Shown piece after piece: positions 1-42,799 of a stretch of 64,000 nt of DNA. The notes beneath the pieces are model-generated. The model did no database searches. It was not told the DNA's origin and saw nothing but the letters and a program-made list of their open reading frames with translations. Origin of the DNA: Polyodon spathula (lineage: Eukaryota; Chordata; Actinopteri; Acipenseriformes; Polyodontidae); assembly GCF_017654505.1 (NCBI RefSeq), contig NC_054536.1, forward strand, positions 9,599,794 to 9,663,793. Reading direction: 5' to 3'. Each line of letters starts with the position of its first letter. Positions within the stretch are counted from its first letter, which is position 1. The position numbers were made by a program, and so were the translations under genes.

Positions 1-1000
1 ATTGTAATATGAAAATACATATGTGCTATAACATTGGTTTCTTTCAGAACTTCACATTTGAGATCTCTGTAGCTATGGAAGTGTAACATGGCCAAGATCT
101 ATGGAACTGTTTTGTTAGCTACAATTACTTTAAGTCTGTCTCCAGTTTCCATGTGTCCTGTGGTTTCTGTGCTGACTGCATCTTCTACAAACATAGGCAG
201 AAGTGCCCTTATCTTTACAGACCATATCAATATAGATTTTATAGGGATTACATTTATTAAACAACTTGCTTGGGGAACTGGAGAAGATGTTTAATATAAA
301 AACCTCCTGTCTTACCTACCTGTCATACTCTTCCAGTGCAGCCACATATATTGATATGCTTGTGCCCTTATCTGTAAGATACCTAGATAAGAACTTGGGT
401 CTACAAAAAATTGTGTTTCTTTCATGCTTTATTTAGCTTTAACAAAAAAAAAAATTCAGGGGTTCTGGACACTTGCCTTGATCATTTCTAGGGGTATGGG
501 GTAAAGTTCATTGTTTTATGTTCTGGCCACATTTCAGACCACAGTTGTTTCCCTTGTCTATGTATATTTGTCACAAATATTGACCAATTAATATGTTTGA
601 CCAAATTAGCTTAAAATATTTTTTTTCTTTTGCTATTTGATAAATGGTAAATTTACATTAGCTATCATCATTTCAAAAGGGCTAGCTATGGCACTTATTT
701 AGCAACTTCAGTCAGAACACTTATTTAAAGGATTCTAGATGCTAAATGACTAGAATTGAAGTTGTTCTAGCTAAAAAACAGAGAAGAAAGTTTTCCCATA
801 TTAAATATGTCTGTGACATATTGCTACTGTTACTGGTTGCAACCATTGTCCAAATACACCTTCACTGTGTTTAAAGACTCATAGATAAGGTTTGCACTAG
901 GCTAACTAGCCTCCATGTTGACTGGGACAGATTCATCAACTATGTTCCTCCTTCACCAATGCCAAAAAAAATAAAAAAACATGTATAAATGTTGTCTTAC
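1..1000. other. SLC39A12 intron 3 (partial), no exon seen
   Basis: This is the intron after the third coding exon of SLC39A12, cut by the window edge. I looked on the minus strand for the next ZIP12 exon and found none. The short open frame on the plus strand at 88-294 resembles no family I know. AT-rich sequence without clear repeats. Confidence 0.6.
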
Positions 1001-1208
1001 CTCCTGTGCTTATATTACATGTACTGTTTAGGGAATGGAAGATGTATTCAGTGAAGAATCCTGGTAATGGTAGGCTGTGTTTGCTAAAGCAATTCCGTTT
1101 CAGAGCGCGAGTGATAATTGCAGCAGCCAGTTTTGGTACAGCTTTTCTGTCTGCACCTCGAGTATCCAGAATACCAGCTTCCCTGGTTAAGAGCATTGCA
1201 TCTGTGCA
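1001..1208 (-). CDS. SLC39A12: SLC39A12 coding exon 3
   Basis: 208 nt, entering in phase 0 and leaving in phase 1, with a TTTAG acceptor and GAG|GTAAGA donor. It encodes KLAAAIITRAL and FFTEYIFHSLNST, the segment that precedes the transmembrane domain in ZIP12. Confidence 0.88.
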
Positions 1209-4200
1209 CTAAAGAAGTTGGAATACAATTATTGGAAAACAAACAAGTTTAGTACTATTATGTAATGTGTGTATATTTGTACCCATACCATACTGCTAAA
1301 CTACATTGTTTACTATAACCTAAAGCACAAATTGATTTTGAAATAGTTGTAGCCTGTTTTACTATTTGCTGACTAAACATCTTGGATAATTAGATAGATA
1401 ATAGGTAATTGTCCTATCTGCAACAAAAGGCTAGATAGTTTAATAAGCAAGACATAAAACACCTTTTAAATTGTTTCATCAGTAATTCAATTCTTCAAGC
1501 AGTGCTATGATTGAGGGTACCCCTCGACTGAGCATAGTATAGATGTTTCAAACTCTGAAGACCTGCTAACATGTAGAAGTATCCGATGTTTGTCATTAAT
1601 GTAGCTCATTCACCTGGCTTGTTGTTGAAGGCACATAATGCAGGTTAATGACTTCCAAGATGCTTTCAGTTTCATTTTGTGTGAGATATTTAAAGTCTTC
1701 TTTGTGACTGAAGCCCAACACAGCAGTGAGGTAGAACTGGTAGTCTGGAGAATTGGCTGATGAGTTTAAGGTGCAGACATCTCTCATGTTTATGATATAA
1801 TAAAGAAGGACAGTTGAAATCTTCTGAAAACCTACTTCATCAGTGTGTTCATTGGCACCTTCTCCCACAGCAGAAAACAGCACATCTGGTGAGAGGCACT
1901 GAAATGACAAAAAATGCTGGTTATTAAAGTTATCTACAGTGTCATCTCATTTTTCCTAATATGATTAAATTCCTTACCTGCTTTGAATATACATATATGT
2001 GTTGTCTGTATGATTCTATATTATTGTCTGCTTGACTTGCCATGCTTACTATTCTGGAAGAAAAGTGCTTCTGAAAAGGCTCCTCAAGGCTGATTGTGGG
2101 GAAGCATATTTATGTTGCACAGGCATTGTGACATTATTGTGCTGTATAATGTATCCTACACTCTTTGAAAAGAGGATTTGTCACAAAGACGGCCGCAGTG
2201 GGTGACGACAGACCAGAAACAGGAACTGACTCAGAACACAGGTTTTGGAATGGTGAAGGAGCTGATGCGTAGTTTAATAATTAAACAGACAGAAAATAAA
2301 AGGTTTGTAATAAAAACAGCACACGGCACGTGAGGCCAAAATAAATAGACACACAAAACGAATAGACACTGACGAAAACAGGGTGGACGAACGGTACACA
2401 AAATAATTGATATTTATAATTACCTCTCTCTCTCTCTCGTTCTCCACTCACCGAACACACAACCCAGAGTGGGTGAAAACATGCGGCTTTTATGCAGCTG
2501 TACCGTGACTCGATTGCTAATCAATCATTCAATTGGAGTTGCGGTACAACTGCACGTAAATTAATCAAGTGCAATTCCCCCGTGCTCACATATTATTACA
2601 TTTTACTTGCACGTGAAGTACTGTGCAATCCTTGTGCCTAAATACAAATATACATTTTACACACTCGTGTTACACAGACCCGTTTATATCCTGTGTACCA
2701 ATGATTATACACCAACATTAAAACACAACAAATAACACAAAATACACACAGGGGTGGGCACTTTGCCACAGGGTTCCAGGGCTTTATATTTGTTTTGAAT
2801 TTCACAAACCATTAATGGTTCTGCTTATCACTAGCTTTTATATTGAACCAGTGATCCGTACCCACTTTTCAATATGTAATAATGGTTATGAACCCTAAGC
2901 AAAATAATTTTTCAAGAGGAAGCTCAGACAAACCCTATAGTTCTATAAAAAACGCAGCATAATGGACTTGAGTTCACCTTGTTATAACTGCATTCATCTA
3001 TTTAACAGCACAAACATCCTAGCTAAGGTGTGGTGCGGATTTGGATCAAATGAGTTACCGTGACGTTCATACAATGTAGTCATAATACTGTGAAGTAGTG
3101 TGACAGCTTAAATGCTGTCCTTTGTTGGAGGTGATCAATTCAATGCACACTTTACATCAATAACATTGGCACAATGCTTACTGCGGCATCCCACTTGAGC
3201 TCCATGCAGATTTAAAAGGAAGTGAAGATGTCTGCCTTATTTAAACAAAAAAAAAAAAAGAGAAGGATGTAGTGAATCACTTTACAATCCCTTCCAAAAA
3301 ATTTATTTTTTTTTAATCTCATGGCCTGGACAGATTAAAACTTGGCATGAGGCCTACGTTTTAATTTACACATGATTTTGTACCTTGAATGCCAAATTAC
3401 TAGCTTTGTCCATTTTGATTGTACTGTGTAGTATTTAGAATACACTTAAAGGTCAGTTGGTCATTATGTCATTCAAGTGGGTGTAACAATACTTGCTTAT
3501 AAACAAATCATTTGTTCAAACAGTTAACTATGGGAAACAATTTGGAAACCCTAACGAGTCCTATATTGAATAATAGCAAAAGAAAAAGGATTTAGTGGCA
3601 GTTGAATAAGATATATTCATAATTCTGTCAACACTGCAGACTTCTAGGTCTAGTGGAGGAAACAAAAAATAATCTGAGAAGATCAGACTCCGAAAAATAA
3701 TTTCAGCTAAGCAGATTGGTTAACCTGTCCCGGGCTTGGGTATTCTGCTATATCATTTTAAAGACACTGAAACTATTTAGTTAATTATTATGGGGTTGTC
3801 TTTTTACAAAGTTAATTGGTGCTGAAAGTTAAACCTGCTGCATTTCTGGAACATGCATTCTCACTTCACTTTAATAAACTGGGTATAACAATCTGCTGGT
3901 GCTATACCTGTCTAGTTCTTAGCAATTCTCATTTACAGCCATCACCAAAAAACATTAAGGCGATATACCCGTAAACAGATTTTGTTCACACAAAAAGCAT
4001 ACATGACAAATAAGAATTATTCTTTAATCGGTTCTTCATAAATGATTCTCACAGCACCAACCTGATCACATTGTTCTTGTGTTCCAGCAATCCGCTTTGG
4101 ACACTCCAAAATGTCAAACAACACTTTAATTAAAGACCGAGTTTGGTTACGGTTCAGCTGAGACTGTTGCTCAACAGACAAAACTTGTAAAACTTCTCTC

Positions 4201-4372
4201 AGGTATTCCTGTCTGTCAGCCTCCATATGGTGTTCTTCAGGTTCTGTTGTTTCAAAGGCCCTCACTGTAACACAGAATTGCACCACCAGAAGTAGAAAAC
4301 CCTTGTTCCAAAGTAGCATTTTAGCTGCAATCACCAGCCTTGGTGCATTGGCACCTTTCATGATAACCATAT
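1001..4372 (-). CDS. SLC39A12: SLC39A12 (ZIP12 zinc transporter), 5' part: three coding exons, gene continues past the left edge
   Basis: ZIP12 is a plasma-membrane zinc importer of the SLC39 family (LIV-1 group). The window holds only its N-terminal extracellular part, coding segments 4062-4319, 1614-1898 and 1001-1208 (about 250 residues). The encoded sequence has a hydrophobic signal peptide, the conserved RSLIK segment followed by a Cys-Pro, the TVLLYYI stretch, LTQNETESIL, and FFTEYIFHSLNST, all of which align with human ZIP12 as I know it. Splice phases are 0, 0 and 1, and all sites are GT-AG. The membrane helices and the metal-binding HELP motif would lie to the left of position 1. Downstream neighbour of MRC1 in the same orientation, as in human. 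Identification is from recognised protein similarity; no search was run. Confidence 0.9.
1614..1898 (-). CDS. SLC39A12: SLC39A12 coding exon 2
   Basis: 285 nt (95 codons), phase 0 at both ends, with a TTTCAG acceptor and CAG|GTGAAT donor. It encodes the extracellular segment running from CLSPDVLFSAV through STVLLYYII to LTQNETESILEVI, closely matching human ZIP12. Confidence 0.9.
1899..4061. other. SLC39A12 intron 1
   Basis: Intron between the first two coding exons. It contains an LTR-like element at 2179-2770, described separately. The rest is AT-rich with no recognisable gene. Confidence 0.6.
2179..2770 (-). mobile_element. LTR-like element (possible solo LTR)
   Basis: On the minus strand the element begins TGTGGCAAAG and ends CTTTGTGACA, so it has TG...CA ends with short imperfect inverted repeats. 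Five-base flanks are ggatt and gggtt, a near match to a target-site duplication. Inside, read on the minus strand, are a TATA-like box (GCATAAAAGCC), a (GA)n run and an ATTAAA. This architecture is that of an LTR promoter and poly(A) unit; no internal retroviral genes are present. Family unknown. Confidence 0.4.
4062..4372 (-). CDS. SLC39A12: SLC39A12 first coding exon (signal peptide)
   Basis: The exon has an acceptor with a pyrimidine tract just above 4372, so a 5' UTR exon must lie upstream (higher coordinates); I could not place it. I prefer the ATG at 4319 because a typical signal peptide (MLLWNKGFLLLVVQFCVTVRA) follows at once. Two in-frame ATGs at 4370 and 4361 would add up to 17 residues. 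The exon ends at a GT donor after the codon for Gln (CDQ), phase 0. It encodes the RNQTRSLIK segment typical of ZIP12. Confidence 0.85.
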
Positions 4373-7300
4373 CTGTGAGGGGAAATAGCAGAAACATTTC
4401 AGTAAGAGAGCATGTGTGCAGTTCGGAAGGCATTATTCATTTGGTACCCTAAGCTGATTTACGTTGACAAGCTGTTACTGAACAACAGGAGGTTGAAATA
4501 GCCAGAGACAAAGAGGCTGTCTGGTTAGAAGCAAAGCCAAATGTCTGCAACAAAAGGATTAAAACCTTTGCTTTTTAAATTTAATTTGACTCTTTTACAC
4601 AAGCATACATGGATATACTTACTATAGTGTTAGATATTTTATTTGCATCTTGAACATTATATATAATTCACTTTTGTTTCAGTTATTGCAGGATATGTAA
4701 TATTTATTTAGCAGTTTAAAAAATATTTTGATTAGCACCGGCTGAAATTCTGTAGTTAGGCAAACATTCTCATGGCTTCCACCTGTTGGGTTATCCAGCA
4801 TGCTACATTTCCTAACTCCATGTGTTTGCACTAAAAAATTGCTCAAGCCTTGAGTGGTGATTATGAAGCAACAGTCTCCTGGAGGGAGCGTCTCTTTCTA
4901 CTTCTACTATGAATTTCAAAGATGCAATATACACAACAATGTTGGGGTACCTGCCACTAACAGCTGTCAGTGGAGGGGCTGTGGTCTCTTATACAAATGC
5001 GTTCTGCTTGTAGATAATTTAATGTTTTGTGATGGTCAGGTTTCTTTTTCCTTTTTTTTTTTTTTTTTTGCAAATTAGAGGTATCTCACCTCCCATGTTG
5101 TTGTTTTTTTCTTTTTTTGTTTGTTTTTTATATATTCTTGGATATACCAATTTAGTGAAACTTTAAACTGGCAGCTTCTTGCAGCATAAAATGTCTGTTT
5201 ACATGTGTGCTTTGGTCATCGACTATCGTCAATCAGTAAATTTATATTAATTTTCTTTCCCAAAAGTGTTAATTCAGAAATGTTGTTGCTTTCCTTATTA
5301 CCCAAAGCCTCATGCTTCAGTTGTAGGTTGTATTTGCTTGATGGGTGAATTATATGTAAGCAGACAAAGCATGAAAAACTATAGGCTCTAGCCATTAATA
5401 TCAGAACTTGCCATGTTGGAATGTGGGTTGTATTCAGAGATGCTACAGGTTTGCTGAGCACACTGCTCCATTTCCAGTTAGCGGCAATTCTTCTAGGACT
5501 GTGGGAATATCCTGGTATCTACTAGGCCGTCTACATCCCGGTAGCTAGCCAGGTTACCAGTAAATGGAATCTGATCCAAAGCTTTGTGGATTTAACAACA
5601 TTTCAGGCTTAAAATTGGTGTATTTTGGCAACACTTGTGTTAAACTATAGTATATGTAGCAGGAGGGCCCACTATAAACGTCCTTATGATCTTGTGAAAT
5701 AAAAAAAAAAAAAACAATTCTACATTCTTAATGACTAGATAAAAATATAATATAAATATAAATGTCCTACAAATATTATACATGTATTGGTTGCTTAGAG
5801 AAAAATTATTTAATGTGCTTTTTCAACATAAATATATACAGTATATATATTTTTGAGCTCTTCCTATATCAGTCTGATGCTTGCTTCTTGGTCACAGACC
5901 ACAGTGATCTAGTCATTAACCTATTATTCAAAAACATTTTTCTCATTTTAAAAATAGATGTATAACTATAAGGAAATAGCAGAAAATCAAAATTTATACA
6001 ACATATTGTAAAACAGGTAGACAACATTTCAATTTGAGTGCACTGGCATCACCAGGTTTGAGTGTAAAGCACAAATTGGCTACAACACCTCAATAATGAG
6101 AAATAAAAATGTTACTAACTGCGTTACTGAACAACAACAGAAAAAAGAAAAAAACAACTGTGCCAAAATTTTATTTGATGAGTCAATGTTTTTTTTTTTT
6201 TGTAAAAATGAACAGATTTGGAATTAGAAAAGGCACTCCATGTTGTTACAAACTGATACAGTACATGGTAGGAAAAGCAATTTCTAGAGAATCTTACCTT
6301 TCAGGCTGAAAAATCAGCTCCTTCTCTGTACAGAAATGTATAATTTTATGATAATTCCAGAGTATGAGTTAAACCGCTTATAAAAAAATAAAGCTGAAAA
6401 GGATTAGCAACAACAACCTTACAGGGTTCTGGTTGCCATGGTGAGAGCTGCTTTTATTTTAACAATGAGGGCATTTTAGGCATGGGGGGGACGGTTGTAT
6501 GATTGCTGCCTGCGTGTTATTTTTATGCTGCACAGTTGAAATATACTACCCTCATTATTATTCAAAATATATAGCATATGTTGCAGTATAGTATAGCATA
6601 TGTTGCAGTTCCCAATGCAATTAACCATTATGGGGCACCTCAGACCTTGTAAAATGCATTCCTCCTAACTATGCAGTTTATTTGTCAATCTAAATGTAAG
6701 GAAGTTAATAGGGCAATTAGTTGATTTTTCTTGATGAATATTAATTATGATTCAAATACAATACAAGGGTTCAACAATTATTCTAACCCCATATTAATAC
6801 TATTTAATCAACCTTAAGAAAAACACCTCTTGAGAGAACTCAATTTAGATTAATCAATTTGTTCTTAAACTTGTGGGTGCCAATGTACAATAGAACGCTA
6901 CACTGTGCCAGAAGAATAAAAAGGACTTTAAATTGTACCATTCAAGGATTTGTTTAAATGTTTTAGAACCAAATACAGTGGCATAAAACTAAAAGTAAAA
7001 AACTGCACTGTAAAAAAAAAAAAAAGATCGGTAGATCATTTTGCAGAGATATTTCCCTAAATTCAGTTTGGCTGCTTGTCATTTAATATAGTTTTAATTT
7101 ACAAAATGATGAGAAATCTAAATTGCTAAAAAATAAAGACTTGATGGTTGTGTAATATTCAAACAGCCACACAATGCAAAAACCATGACTTTCTGCTGTA
7201 GTTGTTGGTCACTGGAAGACACCCTGTGGAATGTTGAAAAGGTTAGACTATGCAGTTACACACAAGGCTGAAGAATACTTCAGCACACACACACACACAC

Positions 7301-8870
7301 ACACACGCACACACACACACACAATGTGCATTGAAGGGTTAGGTCAGGAACTGAAGATTTTCTTCCAGCTGTAATTTCTTGGGAGCCAACGAGAACATTC
7401 TCATATCAGAACCGCCGCCTTAGCTATTTTTTGCACAGTTAATTTAATCTTACCAGATATAAAGTGAAACAGAAATATTAATCCTAGCTGAGATCTAATT
7501 ATAAATGTGTAATTATTTGGTTTCACAAGGTTTGGAATTTACAGAAGGTTTGGAAACAAGATTTTGGACATTCTGTTACCCTGGTTACATACTTGTTAAA
7601 GTGCCAGGGGCATTGGCTGTTTGACAACTTTCACACCAATATGTAAAACGAATGCACTCTTGATTTCAAACTACATTTTCAAGAGGTCCTCCTGTCAAGG
7701 ATGATGCTGAAGCTGTATGATGCTCTTTGAAATGATTATGTTTTTCTCTATGATGATCTCAAGCACATGTGCCTCACTACCTGTACCAAGCTATGCTGAG
7801 TGCATATGTTTGTTTAGGTGTGCACTCAGCATTACTTGATACTTTAACAAACTGTTCTGCTTGACATGGGCATAGCGTGTCTGTATCCCTACTGTTGCAA
7901 TGTTACAGATACTGTACGGAAGATTGATGGAGTCCAGTGGAGTAGGTTGATTCAAACAAGGATAATCCAACCATCACCGACTATCATTTTCTACCCAATC
8001 ATTACTTTGAATTTTTGTATTTTTGTGAGAACACTCAACATGGTATTCTTCTATTTTTGTAAAAGTGTAAATTCACTTACATCATAGCAAAATTATTACT
8101 TTTGTTTTTGTAGACATTCTTCTGAAGTGCCCCTCTATGCAGAAACATGTGTGGGTCATGGAATGAATAAGGTGTCTTATACAGTGAAACTTGTCACAGC
8201 AGAGTAAGCAATTTTTGTATCATAAACCTAATCCTTAAAATAACAAATACTGTTATTCATTTTGTTGGCTCATCTCCACATAACCACTCAAAACAAAAAG
8301 AATGATTGCAACAGCTGTATTTTTTTTTAATCTCAGTGATGTTGTGTGTCTTTTGTGTTATCATCCGACTCTCCTTGTGAGACACATCTTAAGACACATA
8401 CATTGGATCTCATTATGGCTGCTATTTCGAAAGTATAGTGTGGCCACATGCATGTTTAGAACTGTTTTGCTAACAAAAGGAGAAAATACCCTGAATTTTC
8501 TTTCCTAATAATAATAATGATAATAAAACTGTTGTAAAACTTTTGTAGAAACTCATTCAAATACAGTGTTGTTTGAATTTACCAATAATTTAACCATTAC
8601 AGGTGGTGTCCAGTGAACCTATCAGTGCCACACTCTGTCATCCATAGTAATGATATAGACCACTCATTTTCAGACAGCGTCTTTACAATGCTGTATTCTA
8701 TGATAGTCTCAGTAAATTTGCATTGCAGGTGGTGTCTAGTGGAAGTTAACCTTTTCACTGCCACATTGTTTTGGAGATACAGATGATATAGGTTAATGAT
8801 ACAGATCTTTTTATGTATTTCCATATTACTTTATGTTTACAAACCATTCAGTCTGATATGACAAACCTCT
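4373..8870. other. Upstream of SLC39A12: no gene recognised
   Basis: About 4.5 kb that should hold the SLC39A12 5' UTR exon(s) and promoter, which I cannot place. It contains several poly-T and poly-A runs and a CA microsatellite at 7284-7323. All open frames here are short and resemble nothing. Confidence 0.5.
7284..7323. repeat. (CA)n microsatellite
   Basis: Forty bases of CA dinucleotide with a single interruption (a G). Confidence 0.95.
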
Positions 8871-8878
8871 TAGGTCAG

Positions 8879-9217
8879 GGCTTCTCAAACTTGGTCCTGG
8901 GGACCCCCTGTGGCTGTTTGTTTTGACTCCAACCGAGCTCTCAATTACTTAAATAGACCCTTAATTGAGCTGCTAATTTGCTTAATTAGACCTTTTTACT
9001 TGTTTTCAGCTCTTAAACAGTTGCATTTCAAGTTACTTATCAAATGTTATAGCTAACTTGAAATATGCAACTGTTCAAGAGCTGAAAACAAGTAAAAAGG
9101 TCTAATTAAGCAAATTATCAATTCAATTAAGGGTCTAGTTAATTAATTGAGAGCTCGGTTGGAGTAAAAACAAACAGCCACAGGAGTTCCTCAGGAAAGA
9201 ATTTGAGAAGCCCTGCC
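8879..9217. mobile_element. Palindromic hAT-type MITE
   Basis: Two arms of about 165 bases are inverted copies of each other (for example GAGCTCTCAATTA and GGTCTAATTAAGC segments recur in reverse). The outer ends read CAGGGCTTCTCAAA and its complement. Flanks tcttaggt and ccttagat look like a diverged 8-bp target duplication, which is the hAT rule. No coding capacity. Confidence 0.65.
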
Positions 9218-9559
9218 TTAGATTTTATGTTACAGAGGATAAAATGTAAATATAAAAACCAAAAACGTGAAACACTAAGTATACAGTACAATAGTAAAAT
9301 TGTTTTTTAATCACCAGTATTATTATTAACTTGGCCTACTTAATAGGCTAGGCAATTAACACAAAATAGATCATGGTGCCACATTCATAACTTATGATAC
9401 TTGCAGGAGGACAGTCAGTTCTCGTTAATACGAATTTCAAGAGACAAGCAACAAATGTTGCATTAATAATATACCACTAATTTGTTTTATCATGAGTAGC
9501 CTATAAGTCAACTGTATACCGTCACAAGCTTTTATTTAACTTAGTCAGGGGTGCAGTGC

Positions 9560-9719
9560 TAAAGTGTGCATAATTAAAAGTCACCTGCACATTCATAGAA
9601 AATGTATGTTTCCTATTCCTATACAGATACTCAGAATGAGCTGGAGGGGCTAGCGGCACATGTGCACAGTCTATTGCACCCAACACATTGGGGAAACGGA
9701 ATGGAAAATGGAAGTACAA
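9560..9719 (-). pseudogene. Harbinger/PIF transposase fragment
   Basis: The minus-strand frame contains FPNVLGAIDCAHVPL and, some 15 residues on, NRKHTFSMNVQ. The first carries the first catalytic Asp in the GAIDC context typical of Harbinger (HARBI1-like) DDE transposases, and the second is the family's conserved RK..SINVQ-like motif. Only about 55 residues survive; the frame then runs into unrelated sequence, so this is a dead remnant. Not a functional gene. Confidence 0.65.
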
Positions 9720-10034
9720 GACAGTGTGAGTTGCATTTTGAACAGAGATTTAGAGAAACAGAACAATAACTCAATACTGGAGCTTGCTTGCAAGTAGTAA
9801 GGGAAATGTTGAAACAGTTGTAACTTCATGAGATGAAATGGTGGGCTTTCCAGTAGAATTGAAATCTACTGAACTGCATTGTAACTAAAGGGATAGATGT
9901 CTCCTCAGCGAAGCTGGGAGCACACTTTGAGGAGTGACGTATCACAGTCATGCATGGTCATTATTAATTCACTGCATGTGATCTTGTATATAAATGTTCC
10001 TTGTAATGTCATCAAGAAAGCTTAAAAGTTGTTT

Positions 10035-10732
10035 TTTTTTGTTTAAAAATTCATTTTAATTCAGAGCTCTATGCAGACAAAGTAAATCTTGACACAGATT
10101 TGGTTTGATCAAACAAATATAATTCAGTAAATGGAAGAAAACGGAAACATGACATTTAAAAAAATAAAACAAAAAGAAAATTGTATATCAGATCAATACA
10201 GTGCTCTACCGTTAACACGCCTCGTTACAGTGCGGAATCGGTTACAACATGGCAGGGTCGTAGCCCTTTTATACTCGTTATAAGGTGCAACACAAATAGC
10301 ACAATCTTGTAAGTAAGGCTCCCCACTATAGCGTTATAAAGGGTGAGAACTGTATTAGAAACTGCCTGTACATCTTTTTCTTCCCAATTATACGTTGTTT
10401 AACCCAATATATGCTACTGAGCACTGTGTTTTTTAAACTTATTCTTAGAATATTATCAGCACAATGCTAATTTCGAAGCAGTACACTTGTAGTATACTAA
10501 AGGTGAACCAGCTACGGTAAAACAGGACTCATTGCAATTGTATCTTTAGTAGTAGATAGTATGTTGGGTTTTACATTAGACAGGTTTTAAACTAATCCAC
10601 AGGACAAGAAACATCATCTGTGACTGAGGTGTTGTCATTTCTGTTCTAAAGTGTTTAGAAAAAAAGGCAATTGCAGAGGGGGAAAAAAAAAGTTATTGAC
10701 AGTACACATATAAGTATACATTTTTATATAAC
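10035..10732 (-). other. MRC1: Probable MRC1 3' UTR
   Basis: Sequence immediately after the MRC1 stop codon. An ATTAAA hexamer on the minus strand (10055-10060) is the best poly(A) signal I see, but there is no strong confirmation of the cleavage site. Extent is inference. Confidence 0.3.
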
Positions 10733-41111
<30,379 letters not shown>

Positions 41112-41880
41112 TATAAATGTTTCATTATTTTCCTGACTAATTTAGAAAAGTATTCTCAGGTCCTAAATCCAAGACAAGTTGTGTTTACTGAGTTGATGCT
41201 CTTAGTGTGAAAGACATTAACTGTAGTAGGGCAGGGCACCTTAAATGTTAATGATGTATCCTGTCACATGGGTGAATACAAATAGAAAAAACAGGAATGC
41301 ACTTATCAGCATGTGTTTCCACATTTTAATACTTGGAAGCACACTCATTTACTAGAAGATATTTGCTGACAGATACATATTTTTTAGGCAGATGTATTTA
41401 TTGCATCATTCCTTTTTAATAAGAATGCCAGAATAGTTATTACTGTCTAATATTATTTTTTTCATATTACACAAATCCAATCAATACACATATGACTTAT
41501 TTAAAAAAGAAGTTCAGTAATGACAATGGACACAGTACAGTTAATTTATTTTATTATATTTGTATGGGTAATGTATTTTAGCATTCAATTACCTTTTTAA
41601 TTCTACTGTTTCAAAGTTTCAGAATCTGTCGACCTGTGTGATTTTGACTTTTGTGGATTTTGAAACATGACATAAGCATATAACTTTGTTCTAAGTTTGC
41701 ACTAACTTGACCTGAATCTAAATTTCTTCAGAGAAAGCGTGGTGTACTCAATAACCAAGATAAGGAAGTTACCATAAGAAAAATGTGGATTCTTTGAATT
41801 GCCTCCTCTGTGATAATGAGTTATCAGTTAGGATTTTTTTGGTTTTTAGTGAAAAACATTCCAACAAGAAAAAAAAGTTG
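41112..41880. other. Upstream of MRC1: promoter region, no clear core elements
   Basis: AT-rich sequence before the MRC1 start codon. I found no convincing TATA box or CpG island, so promoter elements are not called. Confidence 0.4.
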
Positions 41881-41984
41881 TTAGAGTATGCATGAGCTCG
41901 ACCCTTGCAGTCTCTCATCGAAACTTAAACTAGAAATTAAGAGTTTGATCCTTTGATCCTTATCTCTCATTTGAGACTCCTGTT

Positions 41985-42737
41985 AGCGAAGTTACTGAAG
42001 TATCTTTTTACCATTTGAGAAATATAGCCAAATTTAGACCAATTATTTCTGTATCTGGTGCCGAAAGACTAATGCAGGCCTTTGTTTAATCTAGAATTCA
42101 TTATTGTAATGATCTTTTTACTGGTGTCCCAAAACCTGTGCTGTCCCGCTTGTAGCTTGTTCTGAATATCGCCGCTAAAATTCTGATTAAAACCAGGAAA
42201 AGTGAACTTATTACCCATGTTTTGACCACTTTACACTGACTCCCTGTGCAGTATAGAATTGATTTTAAGAGTTTGCTGTTAACTTACAAGGCTCTGAATG
42301 GATTAGGAGCTAGTTATTTGCAAGAGTTACTGACCCTGTATCTTCCAAACCGCACTCTGAGATCACAAGATATGGGGCTGCTGGTTATTCCTAGGACCAA
42401 CAAAAGTAACACAGGAGGTGGGGCTTTTTCTTGTAGAGCTCTGAAATTACGGGATGCTCTACCTTCATTTGTCAGGGAAGCTGGGACCGTCAATACTAAA
42501 ACGCACTTTTATAATTTATATGGCTTTCTTAGTGGGTTTTAATGTAACTTTAAAATTGCTGCTTGTATTATTGTGTGTACAGTGTTATTTAAATCTGTTA
42601 TTTAAATGGGCTGACTGTGGCAGTTGTATGTGTGACATGCTACACAAATGTATTGTGTTTTTTTTCATGCTATGTACTATACAGTGCTTTGCAATATTTT
42701 TGTATAAAAAGCGCTATATAAATGACACAAAAAGTGG
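41985..42737 (+). pseudogene. L2-like LINE 3' end (reverse transcriptase C-terminus remnant)
   Basis: With a few stops and frameshifts, the plus strand encodes LMQAFV..RIHYCNDLFTGVP, LLLTYKALNGLGASYLQELL and the LRSQDMGLLVIPRT block, ending in F.SCRALKLRDALPSFVREA. This is the C-terminal part of L2/Rex1-type ORF2 proteins of fish. The 3' end GCGCTATATAAATGA is the usual L2-type tail. 5'-truncated and dead. Confidence 0.85.
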
Positions 42738-42799
42738 GCGTCACCATATGCAAATTAACTGTTTCACCTGAATCTTCTGCCCAAAATTATATGTAAATT

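Noticed and set aside
88..294. Possible fourth SLC39A12 exon near the left edge
   Set aside because: Neither strand shows the ZIP12 sequence expected after exon 3.
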